From positions 14,657,092 through 14,701,211 of the forward strand of contig OU015568.1 of the NCBI GenBank assembly GCA_907165135.1: 44,120 bases of DNA, in the 5' to 3' direction. The notes below the pieces were generated by a model that ran no database searches, was not told where the DNA came from, and saw only the letters and a list, made by a program, of their open reading frames with translations. Source of the DNA: Oikopleura dioica. Its lineage: Eukaryota > Chordata > Appendicularia > Copelata > Oikopleuridae. Below are positions 1-9,217 of this stretch, in pieces (within the stretch, counting starts at the first letter, position 1; each line of letters opens with the position of its first letter). The position numbers and the translations under genes are program-made.

Positions 1-239
1 AAAAAAGGTACCAAAAAAACATCGTCGTGAGTAGTGAACCGTAAGCTTCGGACTTGTATGAACTTAAAAATGCACTAGAAAACACAAAAACCGATAAAAC
101 TCGGAAATGAACTTGAAATCTAAAAATCGGCCTCGATAAAACAAAAGATCTTTTAATGAGGATTCTTAAAAGGTATGAATCATACCGTATGATAGTACTA
201 GGCTAGTACCTATAGTTTTCCCGCAAAACGAAAAGCAAA

Positions 240-725
240 TCTGGCACATTAAATTGAAACCGGACCTAGGGCCTTCCTTACTAAGGCCTTATTAACCTTA
301 GTAAGGATCCGATTAAGTGCGATTCGAAAAAATGTTCTTATTGATAAAAATAGCAATAATTTAAGTTTAATTGGTATTTTTGCTGTCAGTAAGTTGGCAA
401 GAGACATTTTTATCGAATTCCTTCACAACTCGTCCTTAATTCCCTTCCTTACTACGGCTTTTGTAAAGGTTTTTTTTTGATAAAAGCGTTCTCAAAATGC
501 GTAGGCCGTCGAAAAAATCCTTTTTAAAATCCTTAGTAAGGAAAGGAATTAAGGAAAAATCGCTAAGGATTGAAGATCCTTACTAAGGATCTCTGAAAAC
601 TAAGAAAGGAACTATGGTAAGGATTATTTTCCGCCGAAATCTGAAAAAGAGTAAGGAAAAAATCCTTACCTTACTAAGGAAAGGACCCTTAGTAAGCAAA
701 AAAATAAGGAAGGAAGTCCGACCCT
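240..725. repeat. Cluster of CCTTACTAAGG-type inverted repeats
   Basis: Many copies of CCTTACTAAGG and its near-palindromic variants (CCTTAGTAAGG, CCTTACCTTACTAAGG) occur in both orientations between about 273 and 700, separated by AT-rich sequence. They would fold into several hairpins. The right edge touches the 3' end of PIGS, whose last predicted codons read into the repeat. It looks like a non-autonomous element or a nest of them, but I could not define clear termini or a target duplication. The first 240 bases hold no gene that I can see. Confidence 0.6.
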
Positions 726-1902
726 AGCTACGGCTCGTTTGAAGCGAGAAAGGATTGGTAGAGCGAGAGGCAGAAAGAAAGGAATGTAAATGGCGAATTT
801 TTGATCTTCGGGGAAATAAAGAAGTTCGAGAAGGGAAGGGTCGAAAAACGCGCCTTCAGACATTCGAAAGGACTTTCGGGCAAGTGAAAGACGTTCATCG
901 AGTTCTCTTTCTGATTCGAGCGCTTGAAGCCCACAAGTGGCGGCTTCTTCGATGTTTTCTGACACTCTCGTGTTGATCACCATGTTCTGGATTGGAGATT
1001 AAATATGCAAAGTCAAGAAAACAAATAAAAAACATACCTTCACCTGCGAGACGAGTTTTGAAAGACTGTTCAGTGCCTTTCCAGACGACTTGATAAACTT
1101 TTCGATCATCAAGCCTTTTGATTCTTCCGTCACATCGCCGAAAATGATCTCTAGTTCTGAAACGACGTTTTCTAGCATTTGCTCGGTGTCCAGGACTTTT
1201 CCTTCAATATTCTGTTCATCGAGCGAGAGAAACTGGAAAATACCCCAGTCGGGTAAAATCGCGGAATTCTTCTTATCCTTTTGAATTATTTAAAATTGGT
1301 CTGAAGTGATGAGATTAAATACCTCTAAAACAATCCTCCGGTTTGTCACAAACACAACCGCCTGGACAAGTTTAGAATTTGGATTCTGGTTGCTCTGAAG
1401 TCGACCTTCTAAGTTGTTGATAACTGTCGACAGAACAGCCTTGGACCAAACAGTTCTCTGGTAAAAATACTTGGTCGGATGCAGCTTTCCAGGATGGTAA
1501 ATGACCTGCGTCGTCACAGAGAAATTTGCGAATGGCTTCATTTTGGCGCACCAGTCCTCGAGGATGTTTATGTGAGTCTCGATATTCCAATCGGCGTTAA
1601 CGTCGGGCAGAACAAGAGATAAGAGGATATCGTAGTTGTCCGATAGCGTCATCAGGCTATTTCAACCCGTTATAAAGAATAGACTCGTCGATAAGATACC
1701 TTTCCCGCTCTGGAATTCCAGAAGTTTGGTCATATAGCTGGTTAATTTTATCATAAGAAATTGGCTTTCGTTCGACACTTGTACTATTCCACCAAATAGG
1801 GACGCATATTAACGCAATCGCCATCCATATAAAACCGATTTTGTGAAGAAGACTTTTATCACCAAAGGACTTTTCTGGCTTGACCGATTTCTCATCTGCC
1901 AT
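666..1902 (-). CDS. PIGS: PIG-S, GPI transamidase subunit
   Basis: PIG-S is a subunit of the ER-membrane GPI transamidase, which attaches GPI anchors to proteins. Exon 1 (from 1902) encodes a membrane segment followed by a PxWW motif and a YDKINQL stretch like the animal PIG-S N-terminus. The C-terminal exon (about 983-666) has the highly conserved block FFDPSLLELLYFPEDQKFA followed by a second membrane segment. Introns are short, for example one starting at GAG|GTATTT near 1330. Two oddities: the luminal part between residues about 80 and 90 is shorter than in human PIG-S by over 100 residues, and the frame breaks at a three-base T run at 1660-1662 (plus strand), where removing one base would join the two parts. 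The last about 25 residues run into repeat DNA and may not be real. It is the last cistron of the minus-strand series. Confidence 0.82.
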
Positions 1903-1903
1903 T

Positions 1904-1915
1904 CTATAAATGATG
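1904..1915 (-). promoter_or_regulatory. Candidate trans-splice acceptor of PIGS
   Basis: On the minus strand a pyrimidine-poor but canonical TTATAG sits one base before the PIGS start codon (TTATAG|AATGG), leaving almost no 5' leader. With only 39 bp separating it from the previous stop codon, a spliced-leader acceptor is the simplest reading. Confidence 0.55.
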
Positions 1916-1941
1916 ATTTCGCTAACTTCTTTTCAGGATTT

Positions 1942-2789
1942 TTAAATTAATTGAGAACTTGAAGATCCTTCAATATTACTTTTCGCTTGTAGATTCTTCA
2001 TTTCTAGCTCTCTCTGCCACTTAGCGGCTTTGCTTTCGTAAAGAATATTATGATAATAGCCTTTTGATAGCGCCCACGTTAGTGTGAAGACCTAAAGAAA
2101 GTATTATTTTCGATGAATAGATTGGAAAAATACCAGCAAACTGCTCGAAATCGCGGTCATAAACCAACCATCCTTCGCCAGAGGAGACAAAAGAGCGCTC
2201 ATTGTTGCGGCTGACGTCGTACCAAAAGCTTTTTCGTGTTTAAAATATTACGAAGAATAAAAACAACGTAATTATCTTTTGAAACATGCCTTGAGCCAGT
2301 AAATCACCAGTAATTTCATTTGGAAATAATTCGACGTATTTGAAATATGCTATTTTGAAATCGAAATTATTCTGAAATCAAAGAAGAGTACAATTGATTC
2401 CGACCGTTTCCTAGTAAACCAAAGAGCGTCGCAACATATTGAGGAGCTCCTCGGTAGATCCAATACGATCTTCTTCTGTAGACAACAAGAAGAACGGGAA
2501 ATGCGAGGGTTAATGATCCTGTTACAAGAAGGCCTCTGTAGCTAACGTCCTAAAAGAAGTTTTGAAACTGAAAACTGCTGCGTTCAACCTTGAGTAAATC
2601 TGTGTAAGGATGTCTTGGGAATTGTGGATAAAGATAAGTTCCTGCAGCAAAAAGTCCTCCAAGCGCAGCTGATCCCGCAAGAAGGGTGTATTTTGAATAA
2701 AGAGGATATGGTTCTCGCACCAACCGAGTACCATCGACTCGGAGTTGGGGCAAACCCGATATTGATCGTCGAACAAGTTTTATGACCAT
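1942..2789 (-). CDS. Multi-pass membrane protein of unknown function
   Basis: I do not recognise this gene. Four or more exons can be joined in frame: 2789-about 2588 (basic, possibly mitochondria-targeting N-terminus, then a hydrophobic Ala/Gly segment ending PYTDLLK), about 2546-2413 (a hydrophobic segment then RRRSYWIYRG), a short exon containing YFKYVELFPNEITGD, and exons with AFGTTSAATMSALLSP and a final helix-like tail rich in Lys and Glu. At least three membrane segments are visible, and the protein is about 190 residues. One intron (about 2232-2290) fits best with a GC-AG donor, AAG|GCATG. It lies 40 bp after the TIMM21-like stop and 39 bp before PIGS, so it is likely co-transcribed with them. 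A mitochondrial inner-membrane role is only a guess from the N-terminus and neighbour. Confidence 0.6.
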
Positions 2790-2790
2790 T

Positions 2791-2802
2791 CTAAATCATG
2801 CA
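2791..2802 (-). promoter_or_regulatory. Candidate trans-splice acceptor of the membrane-protein gene
   Basis: Minus strand reads ATTTAG|AATGG, with the ATG one base after the acceptor. The upstream TIMM21-like stop codon overlaps an AATAAA hexamer (GAATAAAG), so 3'-end formation and trans-splicing could occur within 40 bp. Confidence 0.55.
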
Positions 2803-2828
2803 AATTCAGAAAAAGAAATTATTGACCT

Positions 2829-3439
2829 TTATTCATCATTCTTTTCAACAGGTCTATTATCGGCAATAAGAATAGGTTTTGAAATTTGACGAGGGCTACC
2901 CTTAATGACAGACTCAACGTCAAAAATATCCGCTTGGGCGTAGTAAATCTCTGGCCCGTCTTCAGTCATTTTCGTTTCCGCATAAATTTGGGCGACTTTT
3001 CTACCGGAAGAGCAGTCGTTGGGTCCTTTCACGTAAAACTGCGAGCGACAAAATTCAACACCATTTTCTAAATATACAAATTTTCGCCTTATTTCCGCAA
3101 TATAGTACCTTGATATTTGCTAAAAGGCGGATCAAAAGAGCGGCGCGGCTCTCGATTGTTCCTGTAATAGTCGACCAGCTCATTGATGTCGGAAAATGCT
3201 ATTTTTGGAGAGTCGAGTTTGATGTCCAAATCGTCGTTTAGAAATGCGATGTCTTTCATCACCTCGACTGCGGCTGATTGCCCGTAGTACTTGTCGTGCA
3301 AAATTGCTTTAGAAGCGTAATAAACTCCGACTCCGACGCCACCAAGAGCAATTATCGGAACAACACTTGATGCGAGGCTATCTGAGGATCTTCTGCATTG
3401 GTTTATCAAGGGTCGACAGATTCTACTTTGCCGGAGCAT
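2829..3439 (-). CDS. TIMM21: TIM21-like mitochondrial import subunit
   Basis: TIM21 is an inner-membrane protein of the TIM23 presequence translocase. The N-terminus (MLRQSRICRPLINQCRR) is Arg-rich without acids, as expected of a presequence, and is followed by one Gly/Val-rich membrane segment (residues about 27-45). Exon 2 (from 3068) holds the matching family core: QFYVKGPN, KVAQIYAETK, and a final ILIADNR motif, which resembles the IIIEDNR end of animal TIM21. The single intron is 37 to 45 bp starting at CAAG|GTACTA near 3106. The total of about 170 residues suits a small TIM21. The homology is recognisable but weak in the middle, so another mitochondrial protein with this fold cannot be excluded. 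The ATG is preceded by TTTCAG at 3452-3453, a trans-splice candidate. Confidence 0.6.
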
Positions 3440-3565
3440 TCTGTATTTATTCTGAAAGCCCTGATTTAAAAAAACGGTAGTGGAAATGAAGAATGAAGAA
3501 TTTCGCTGAAGTTGACAGAAAATATGAAGTGAAAGCAGAGTTATGCAGAATTTCAGATTGTAATC

Positions 3566-6500
3566 TCAGTTGACAATCTGAGAGATAAACGATTTTCCGG
3601 TGATCGTCTCGGTGCAACCCACAATGATTTCGCGTCCCAGCTGGTTGCTGAGGTGGCTGAGTGCAGCGACTAGAATTTTATGCGCATTACGAAACTAAGT
3701 GTTCAAACTTACTTTCGGAAGCAGTAATGCCACCAATCATGAACACAAAAATCGCTGTCGCCCTTTGATTCTCAGAAACTTCGACATCTTGTTGCTCCTC
3801 CCTGAAAAGATCGAATAATTACAGTAACTCAATAGCGAACATGCTCGGACGTGGCTATAGAAAACTATCTGCCCCTCGAGTATCATTGAAGTATAACTTT
3901 TGTCCCTCTTTTGTCATGCCAATTGAGCCACTTTTATTGATTTCTTTTGGCAAAAGAATGAGGAAGACGAAGCTGAAATCATGAGAAGCACCACGGGTAA
4001 CAGAACTTGGGGGATTATGCAAAGACATGTAGTATGGATATTGGCGATCGATGCTTAAGTCATTAGCCTCAATCACAAGATGTCAACCAGGGACGTAATG
4101 AGTTGTATATTTAAGGGATCCCCCCCCGATCCGAAAAATTTTCCCAAAAAGTATCGAGCGGTGCATATTTAGATTCCTCGTGATCTGAGCGTCATTTTTT
4201 AGCTTTATGTCAAGGCCCTCATATCACGTAATTTCTCGTGAGAGCGTGTTGAAGTTGCATTATAATCTATACTTAGCAAAAATTTTCGATTTTTTCAGAA
4301 TTTGAAGGTCTTCATAACGAGGCAAATAGGGGCTTATTTGAAAGCATATAACGCCCTCATCAAGAAATAAACAGTTTTCGAGAAAGAAATTCATCACTTG
4401 GCGGCGATAGAGAGCAAAAAGACTCCAAAAGATCGCTAAAATGACGGCTGAAAGTTTTATAATAAGAAAATTTTTTTCTACTTTCCCAAACTTGATGATC
4501 ATGCATGCAAATGTAGACAAGGGTTCAATCTTCCTAATCATGAAGAGATATTAGGAATCCATAAGCCCAATAAAAAGTAGATACAACTTGAAAATGACCG
4601 AAAATGGCCGTTTTTGGCAACCTAACTCACTTTGACGGCTTCTAATGCATAAGTGAATCTTATAACTAGGGGCTTATCATGCATGCATTTGCTCGTCAAA
4701 AAACGGGCTTCAATTTGAGCCCCTATACAGCCCCACACGGATGACGAGTAAAAAGTAGATAGGGGTCAAAGTTGGGAAAATTGGGGGGGGGATCCCTTAA
4801 GGCACTGTAGAAGTCCAAGCCAGAAAAATTCAAAGGGAACTTCAAAAAACAACCAATAAATTTAAATGATCTGTCAAGAGTTCGTTTTTATGGTAGAGCA
4901 TGGGATCAATAAACCGAGCTGTCATAAATCATCAACCCTTTATAGGCCCGGAAGTGACGCCTTTCGAATCCGAAATTATTCTTTGGCCCAATTAACTGAC
5001 CCATGAAGTTCGGGGATTTTCGTGTTTATCAAATTTGAGTGGTACCATTTTCAACGTAAATATCCCCTGGAAGTAGCACTAATCCACGGCTAGATAAACA
5101 GATCGCGATTGGGCTTGACAAAACGGTGACCTGGAAATATCAACAGTTGAGTCGTTTGAGACGGTTCTCTCTTTTGAACTTGAGTCGTGAAATTTCTTGC
5201 GACTTTTTCCGATTTCCGGTCGGTAGCAACGCTGGAAGTGTTTCAACTTGGCAAATTTCAATTTTATGCTTCCCGGAGCGAATAAAAGCCGCAATTTGTA
5301 GATATCAGATTAGGAAAATCCCAGCTCGAATAATCCCACAGAAACTGTAAACTGGATAGGAAGAAGTAGTCGGCTTATTCGTTGTAGTTTTTCAAAAAAT
5401 CATAAGAATGGGTCACCTGCATCCTGAGTATTCGGGGCGAATTTCCGTTTGGATTTATGAAGTGGCGGAACTAGAAGCTTTATTTGGACCTCTTGAGAGA
5501 TTAGCTATATTTAATCAGGCAATTTTTGAAATCACAGAGTGCTATTGTGCTGATTTTCTTGTTACTGTTAATTTTTAGACAAAGCGGTTCAACTTATGAA
5601 CTCATAAAAAATGTCAGGATTCAGCAAGAAAAAATTTAAAAAACGGAAACGACGCGAATGGTGGATTCTTCTGGCAAGAATCCGTATAAGAGTCACAATA
5701 TTTGGATAAAAACCTGTCTAAATGATGGGCTTACAGATACAAAAGGGTAAAATCGACTCCGAAAGAAGAAATAGAACATTCGCAGTAGGAGCCCGTACCA
5801 GAGGTGTAAAGCCAAAGCATGACCTTTTTGTAGCTAGTAGTGACCCAGTAATTAGTATCAGATCGCCAATTAGCTCACGCTGTGCCCTTCGTGGAGCGCG
5901 CGCTCGCACCAGCTGGATCATCGAGCGCCACCACGCGGGCGCTGTCGACAAAAAATATAAAACCAGCGCGAGGAAAGGGGCAAGAGACACGCATACTCAA
6001 AAACAGAAACTTTGAAAAAAGACACCATGGTTACCCAGACAAGAGCTCGACGAACTAGGCTGAACTCTGCGCCTGATAGACTAGAGATCAACAACGAAGA
6101 AAAGAGCAACGAAAAAATGCGAAAAAAGCGATTCATCGAGACCCGAATGAGTTCCTTTGGCAACATGCGCATCGTGGAGATTCCGGAAATCGACACTTCT
6201 GAGAAGTACTTTTGCAAGTCTTGCGACAAAAGCTTCTATCACAGAAGCGCACTCGAGGCTCATCAATTGATCCACTCGACTCTCGATCTGAGCACTTCAT
6301 CAGAAGACTCCAACCAAGGATCGCCAAAGAAATGCACAAGCTGCAAGAAAAAGTTCTCCTCCACCCTTCGACGAAAAATTCACGATATGAAATACCACAC
6401 AGACGCTGTTGGAACGAAACTCGAAATTCTAGCTGTTTTATAAATTATTCATCCCTTCAAATTTACAATTTGAGTTTTACAAGTTCAGTGGAAATATTTC

Positions 6501-9140
6501 TGTAAATAAAATTGATTCGTTTCCAAAAAATGCCTCTTTGATCGACGATTAATAAAAAGAAGCTTTCAAATTATAAAATTATTCGAAGCCAATTGAGCGC
6601 GAAATTCGAAATGCTTCGATTCGCGCGAAAAATTACTCGACTGTAACTGATATGCGAAATTTTCAGGTACAAAAACAGCATGTGTGAATTGTGATCGGCA
6701 ATTTTGTAAATAGGGGCCATGTGTCAAAATATCGATATTAGAAGACAAAAAACGGATCAGAAGGATTGGGATCAACGTCAACTGAAAAAATGGCGGTGCG
6801 CCAAGGGGCTAAGACGTATCGATTATTTTCGTCCTTTTCTATGAAAAATTTACGATTGGGAAAGCACCTGAATCAGGGATCTAAATTTTTTCGCGAAAAT
6901 CGCAATTTGCGAATATTTTGCGATTGCGATGCGAAATTTCGCAGAAAATTCGCAATCGCAAAAACTTCTCTGACCGAATCGCAATCGCATCGCAATCGCA
7001 GCTCAGTTTTCGTCAAGATTTCGCAAAATGCGATTTTTTTGCGAATTTTCGTCTTGTCAAATTACTCCCACGATGTTCTGACCTGAGTTCTGTTTAACTC
7101 AGAGCCTTTTTTTCTTCAAAAAATAGTCTTAAATCCTTTCAAAAGTGATTTTCTTCACTCAAATTTCGGAAATCGCGACAAAATCGCAATTCGCGAAAAA
7201 TTCGCAATTTGCGAAAAACATCGCAATCGCATCGCAATTTCCGTAATATTTTGCGTCGCAATCGCAATTGATTTTCGGCAAAAATTTAGATCCCTGACCT
7301 GAATGGGATCTTCGTCGACTTCAGGAGCTCGTCGATTCTTCGCCAGCTTCCTGCGCTTGATTCGAGGACGAGTCTTGAAACTAGCGGGGTCCATTTGTTG
7401 CCAAAAACGAAGCTTTGATTCGAAGGGTTGAAAAGGTCGTTATTTGTCTCGTTGAGTTTGAGTCCTTTGATGAAAATGTCGCGCCCGAGGCGTGCGTTCT
7501 TTTCGCTCTGAGCGTACAAAATTCCACACTAATAATCGAGGTGCCAAAAACTTGTTCTGATAACTCGTTAATCCGCGCTCCAGTACCGGAACGAATCTTG
7601 ACATGGATTTGGCACCAGTTCCTGGGCGGCCTTCATAAAACACAAAAGTCTATCGTGCCCGTAAATGTTCAATAAATCGCCGCGATAAGCGTCCAGAAAC
7701 TTTTGACTCAGTCCGTTATTTCTCCAACAAAGAAGAACGAGAATTTTCAACGCTTCTTCGAAAGGAACCTATGAATTTTGTTGAATCGAAAAAGCTAAAA
7801 GAAGATCACCTCAATTTCCCCAGAGCAGATGAGTTCCATGCTTTCTTCTGGCGAATTTGCAAGCGCTGCGTGCTCAAGCTCAACGGGTTGGGTGGATAGT
7901 TTGTCCAAGATGTCAGTTGCCAGGTCGCTGTGATTATTTAAGGTTTCGCGTTCTTTATTCAATTGAGGCATTCTAGCTACGAAGGCTTTGTATTCTTGGA
8001 TGGATTTTGCACTTTCCCTCAAAATGGAATATCAAACCGATTCTTTTATGTAGTACTTTTTGTTATTTGATTTTTGAAACTTAAAAGTATATACTTGAGA
8101 AGTATATTCCCGTGGCTTTCGTCGAACGAGCTTTTCAACGTTCTTAGTTTCTGTGAAATGATGCGTGCAGCGTGCTTCACATGGACATTGCGTATTTCAT
8201 TGAAGAACGGATCGTTTGTTAGGTGCACGGTTTTATCCGGCTTTTCCGCTTGTTTGACCGGAACTTTATTCCATTTCGCCTCGAGGAAGCGTTCGAGCAG
8301 AGCATTGTATGAAGTCGGGGTGAGCAATGGGCTCACTATATCTGTGCTTCGGTCGATCAAAAGCAGCGTGGCAAACTGGGGGGACGAGATTTTATCTTCT
8401 TGAGGAATGAGCTCCTTTCTCGAGCTCAAGAGAAGGTCAACAGTTGCGCAGGATGTTTTGCCACAAGCGAGTATTTTCGGAAAAACGCCAAAAGTAGCCT
8501 GAACAAGTTTGGAAAACATATTTGGGATTGCTCAAGAACCTGGAAAGTCATGAGAGACCGCGCAGTGGTCGAAGGCAAGCACTGGTCCCGGTCGATCAGT
8601 TTGCGATAAGAGTTCACAATGTTGAGCGTGATAAGACTCGTGTTGAGCATGAAGAGCTCGATAAAGCAGGGAATTACTGAAGCGATTTTTCCGGGCTTAT
8701 CTGTCTGATCGTTATAGCATCCCTTCCAGAAGGATTTACAAGTTGCGTAAAAAACAGATTGAAAAAAAGCATAAACTGTTGTATCCTGTCTTTTCCCTGA
8801 GTAACTTTTTGTTGATAACAGAGATCTTGGGGACAATTATCAAGTGATACTCTGTATTGGACTGGGCAGGAGTCACATTTGCAACGCGCTCGATTATCGA
8901 GACTGTATCTGAGCACAGGAATACTGCATATTTCGTCTGGAATCCCGCGAGTCGGCCGCTTTCCGGAAGAGCGACCATTTTTTCGACGCCGTATTCTTGG
9001 AGCAGTTTCACGTCGCTGAAGAGAGTGAATGGTGCGGTCAGGTTGGGATCCCAAATCAAGGAAATCGGCGAATCGAATTTTCGAAGGCATCGCAGAAGCT
9101 CCTTTCTGTTTAGTTCTTGAATATCCGAAAGATTGACCAT
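3566..9140 (-). CDS. VPS33A: VPS33A, Sec1/Munc18 protein of HOPS/CORVET
   Basis: VPS33A binds SNAREs within the HOPS and CORVET tethering complexes at endosomes, lysosomes or vacuoles. Exon 1 (from 9140) has SLIWDPNLTAPF and YGVEKM as in VPS33A. Then come SLMTFQ|ATFGVFPKILACGKT across a 41-bp intron (8499-8539), LLLIDRSTDIVSPLL (about 8370), FFNEIRNVHVKHAARIISQK, the exon ending SGEIE (about 7810), IYGHDRLLCFMKAA (about 7650) and SFVFGNKWTPLVSRL (about 7400). The last coding parts, FVFMIGGITASE and IAALSHLS...FISQIVN, are at 3801-3566 and match the Sec1 C-terminus. The exon ending ATTCAG at 7299 joins in phase to GGAGGAG at 3801, giving a 3,497-bp intron, enormous for this genome. It contains a nested gene and two transposons. 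The choice of VPS33A over VPS33B rests on the exon 1 and C-terminal blocks. Confidence 0.88.
4111..4800. mobile_element. TTAA-flanked C-tract MITE, copy 1
   Basis: The left end reads TTAAGGGATCCCCCCCC and the right end is its inverse, (G)9ATCCCTTAA, giving near-perfect terminal inverted repeats of about 17 bp that begin and end with TTAA. A second block (AATTTTCCCAA) is also shared a few bases inside each end. The 690-bp interior has no long credible ORF; it contains short internal repeats such as TAGGGGCTTAT (about 4328 and 4666) and AAAAAGTAGATA (about 4573 and 4750). TTAA target sites are typical of piggyBac-type transposases, so a piggyBac-mobilised non-autonomous element is inferred. It sits inside the VPS33A intron. 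Confidence 0.8.
5956..5962 (+). promoter_or_regulatory. TATA box of the nested zinc-finger gene
   Basis: TATAAAA lies 65 bp before the ATG at 6027, just downstream of a GC-rich stretch (5885-5945) in otherwise AT-rich intron DNA. The short leader with no acceptor AG before the ATG suggests the nested gene has its own promoter and is not trans-spliced. Confidence 0.6.
6027..6443 (+). CDS. Two-finger C2H2 zinc-finger protein nested in the VPS33A intron
   Basis: This is a single-exon gene of 138 residues that starts at ATG 6027 in a good context (CACCATGG). The N-terminal half is basic. Two C2H2 fingers follow: CKSC...SALEAHQLIH (residues about 67-87) and CTSC...LRRKIHDMKYH (about 110-131), separated by a Ser-rich linker. 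An AATAAA poly(A) signal lies at 6505-6510 and a TATA box at 5956. It runs antisense to VPS33A wholly inside its giant intron. A DNA-binding or regulatory role is inferred from the fingers only; I do not recognise an orthologue. A complete promoter-ORF-poly(A) unit argues that it is a working gene rather than a chance ORF. Confidence 0.7.
   Translation: MVTQTRARRTRLNSAPDRLEINNEEKSNEKMRKKRFIETRMSSFGNMRIVEIPEIDTSEKYFCKSCDKSFYHRSALEAHQLIHSTLDLSTSSEDSNQGSPKKCTSCKKKFSSTLRRKIHDMKYHTDAVGTKLEILAVL
6505..6510 (+). terminator. Poly(A) signal of the nested zinc-finger gene
   Basis: AATAAA lies 62 bp after the stop codon of the nested gene. Confidence 0.6.
6866..7304. mobile_element. hAT-like MITE with 8-bp target duplication at a splice site
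   Basis: Element 6874-7296 (423 bp) has terminal inverted repeats CAGGGATCTAAATTTTT at both ends and is bounded by a perfect 8-bp duplication ACCTGAAT (6866-6873 and 7297-7304). An 8-bp duplication together with CAGGG termini is the hAT superfamily signature. The interior is a dense array of TCGCAATCGCA/GCGATTGCGA motifs in both orientations at each side, with no coding capacity; the open frames crossing it are artefacts of this repeat. On the minus strand the duplication reads ATTCAGGT and contains the VPS33A exon-intron boundary ATTCAG|GT. Confidence 0.9.
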
Positions 9141-9217
9141 CTTAATGACTTTATAAACACATCAATAACAGACCGAGAAGATAACTATAAGTGCAGTTTA
9201 GTAGCATGAAATTGCAG

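Larger units (their letters stand above)
3802..7298 (-). other. Giant VPS33A intron
   Basis: The donor lies at 7298 (CAG|GTCAGG on the minus strand) and the acceptor at 3802-3803 (TTTTCAG|GG). Phase is preserved across it (Arg codon AG|G). Its contents are a hAT-like MITE at the donor end, an antisense zinc-finger gene at 6027-6443, a TTAA-flanked MITE at 4111-4800, and otherwise AT-rich DNA. From 4801 to 5940 I see no coding or structural feature. A minus-strand 70-codon open frame at 3855-4076 shows no family and does not splice in phase with VPS33A. Confidence 0.75.

Noticed and set aside
3855-4076. Minus-strand open frame of about 73 codons just upstream of the last VPS33A coding exons
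   Set aside because: Reads smoothly but has no recognised family, and no acceptor/donor pair lets it join VPS33A in phase; left as intron DNA.
4260-4541. Minus-strand ORF of 93 codons
   Set aside because: Lies wholly inside the TTAA-flanked MITE, with no ATG-supported domain; treated as chance.
4090-4800. Possible long terminal repeat of a retroelement
   Set aside because: The ends are inverted, not direct, and no primer-binding site or reverse-transcriptase sequence is present.
5718-6015. Opposing ORFs upstream of the nested zinc-finger gene
   Set aside because: GC-rich promoter DNA open on both strands; no family and no proper start.
6766-7394. Open frames rich in Arg, Ile, Ala and Lys across the hAT-like MITE
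   Set aside because: They follow from the TCGCAATCGCA repeat array; no domain, and they cross element ends.
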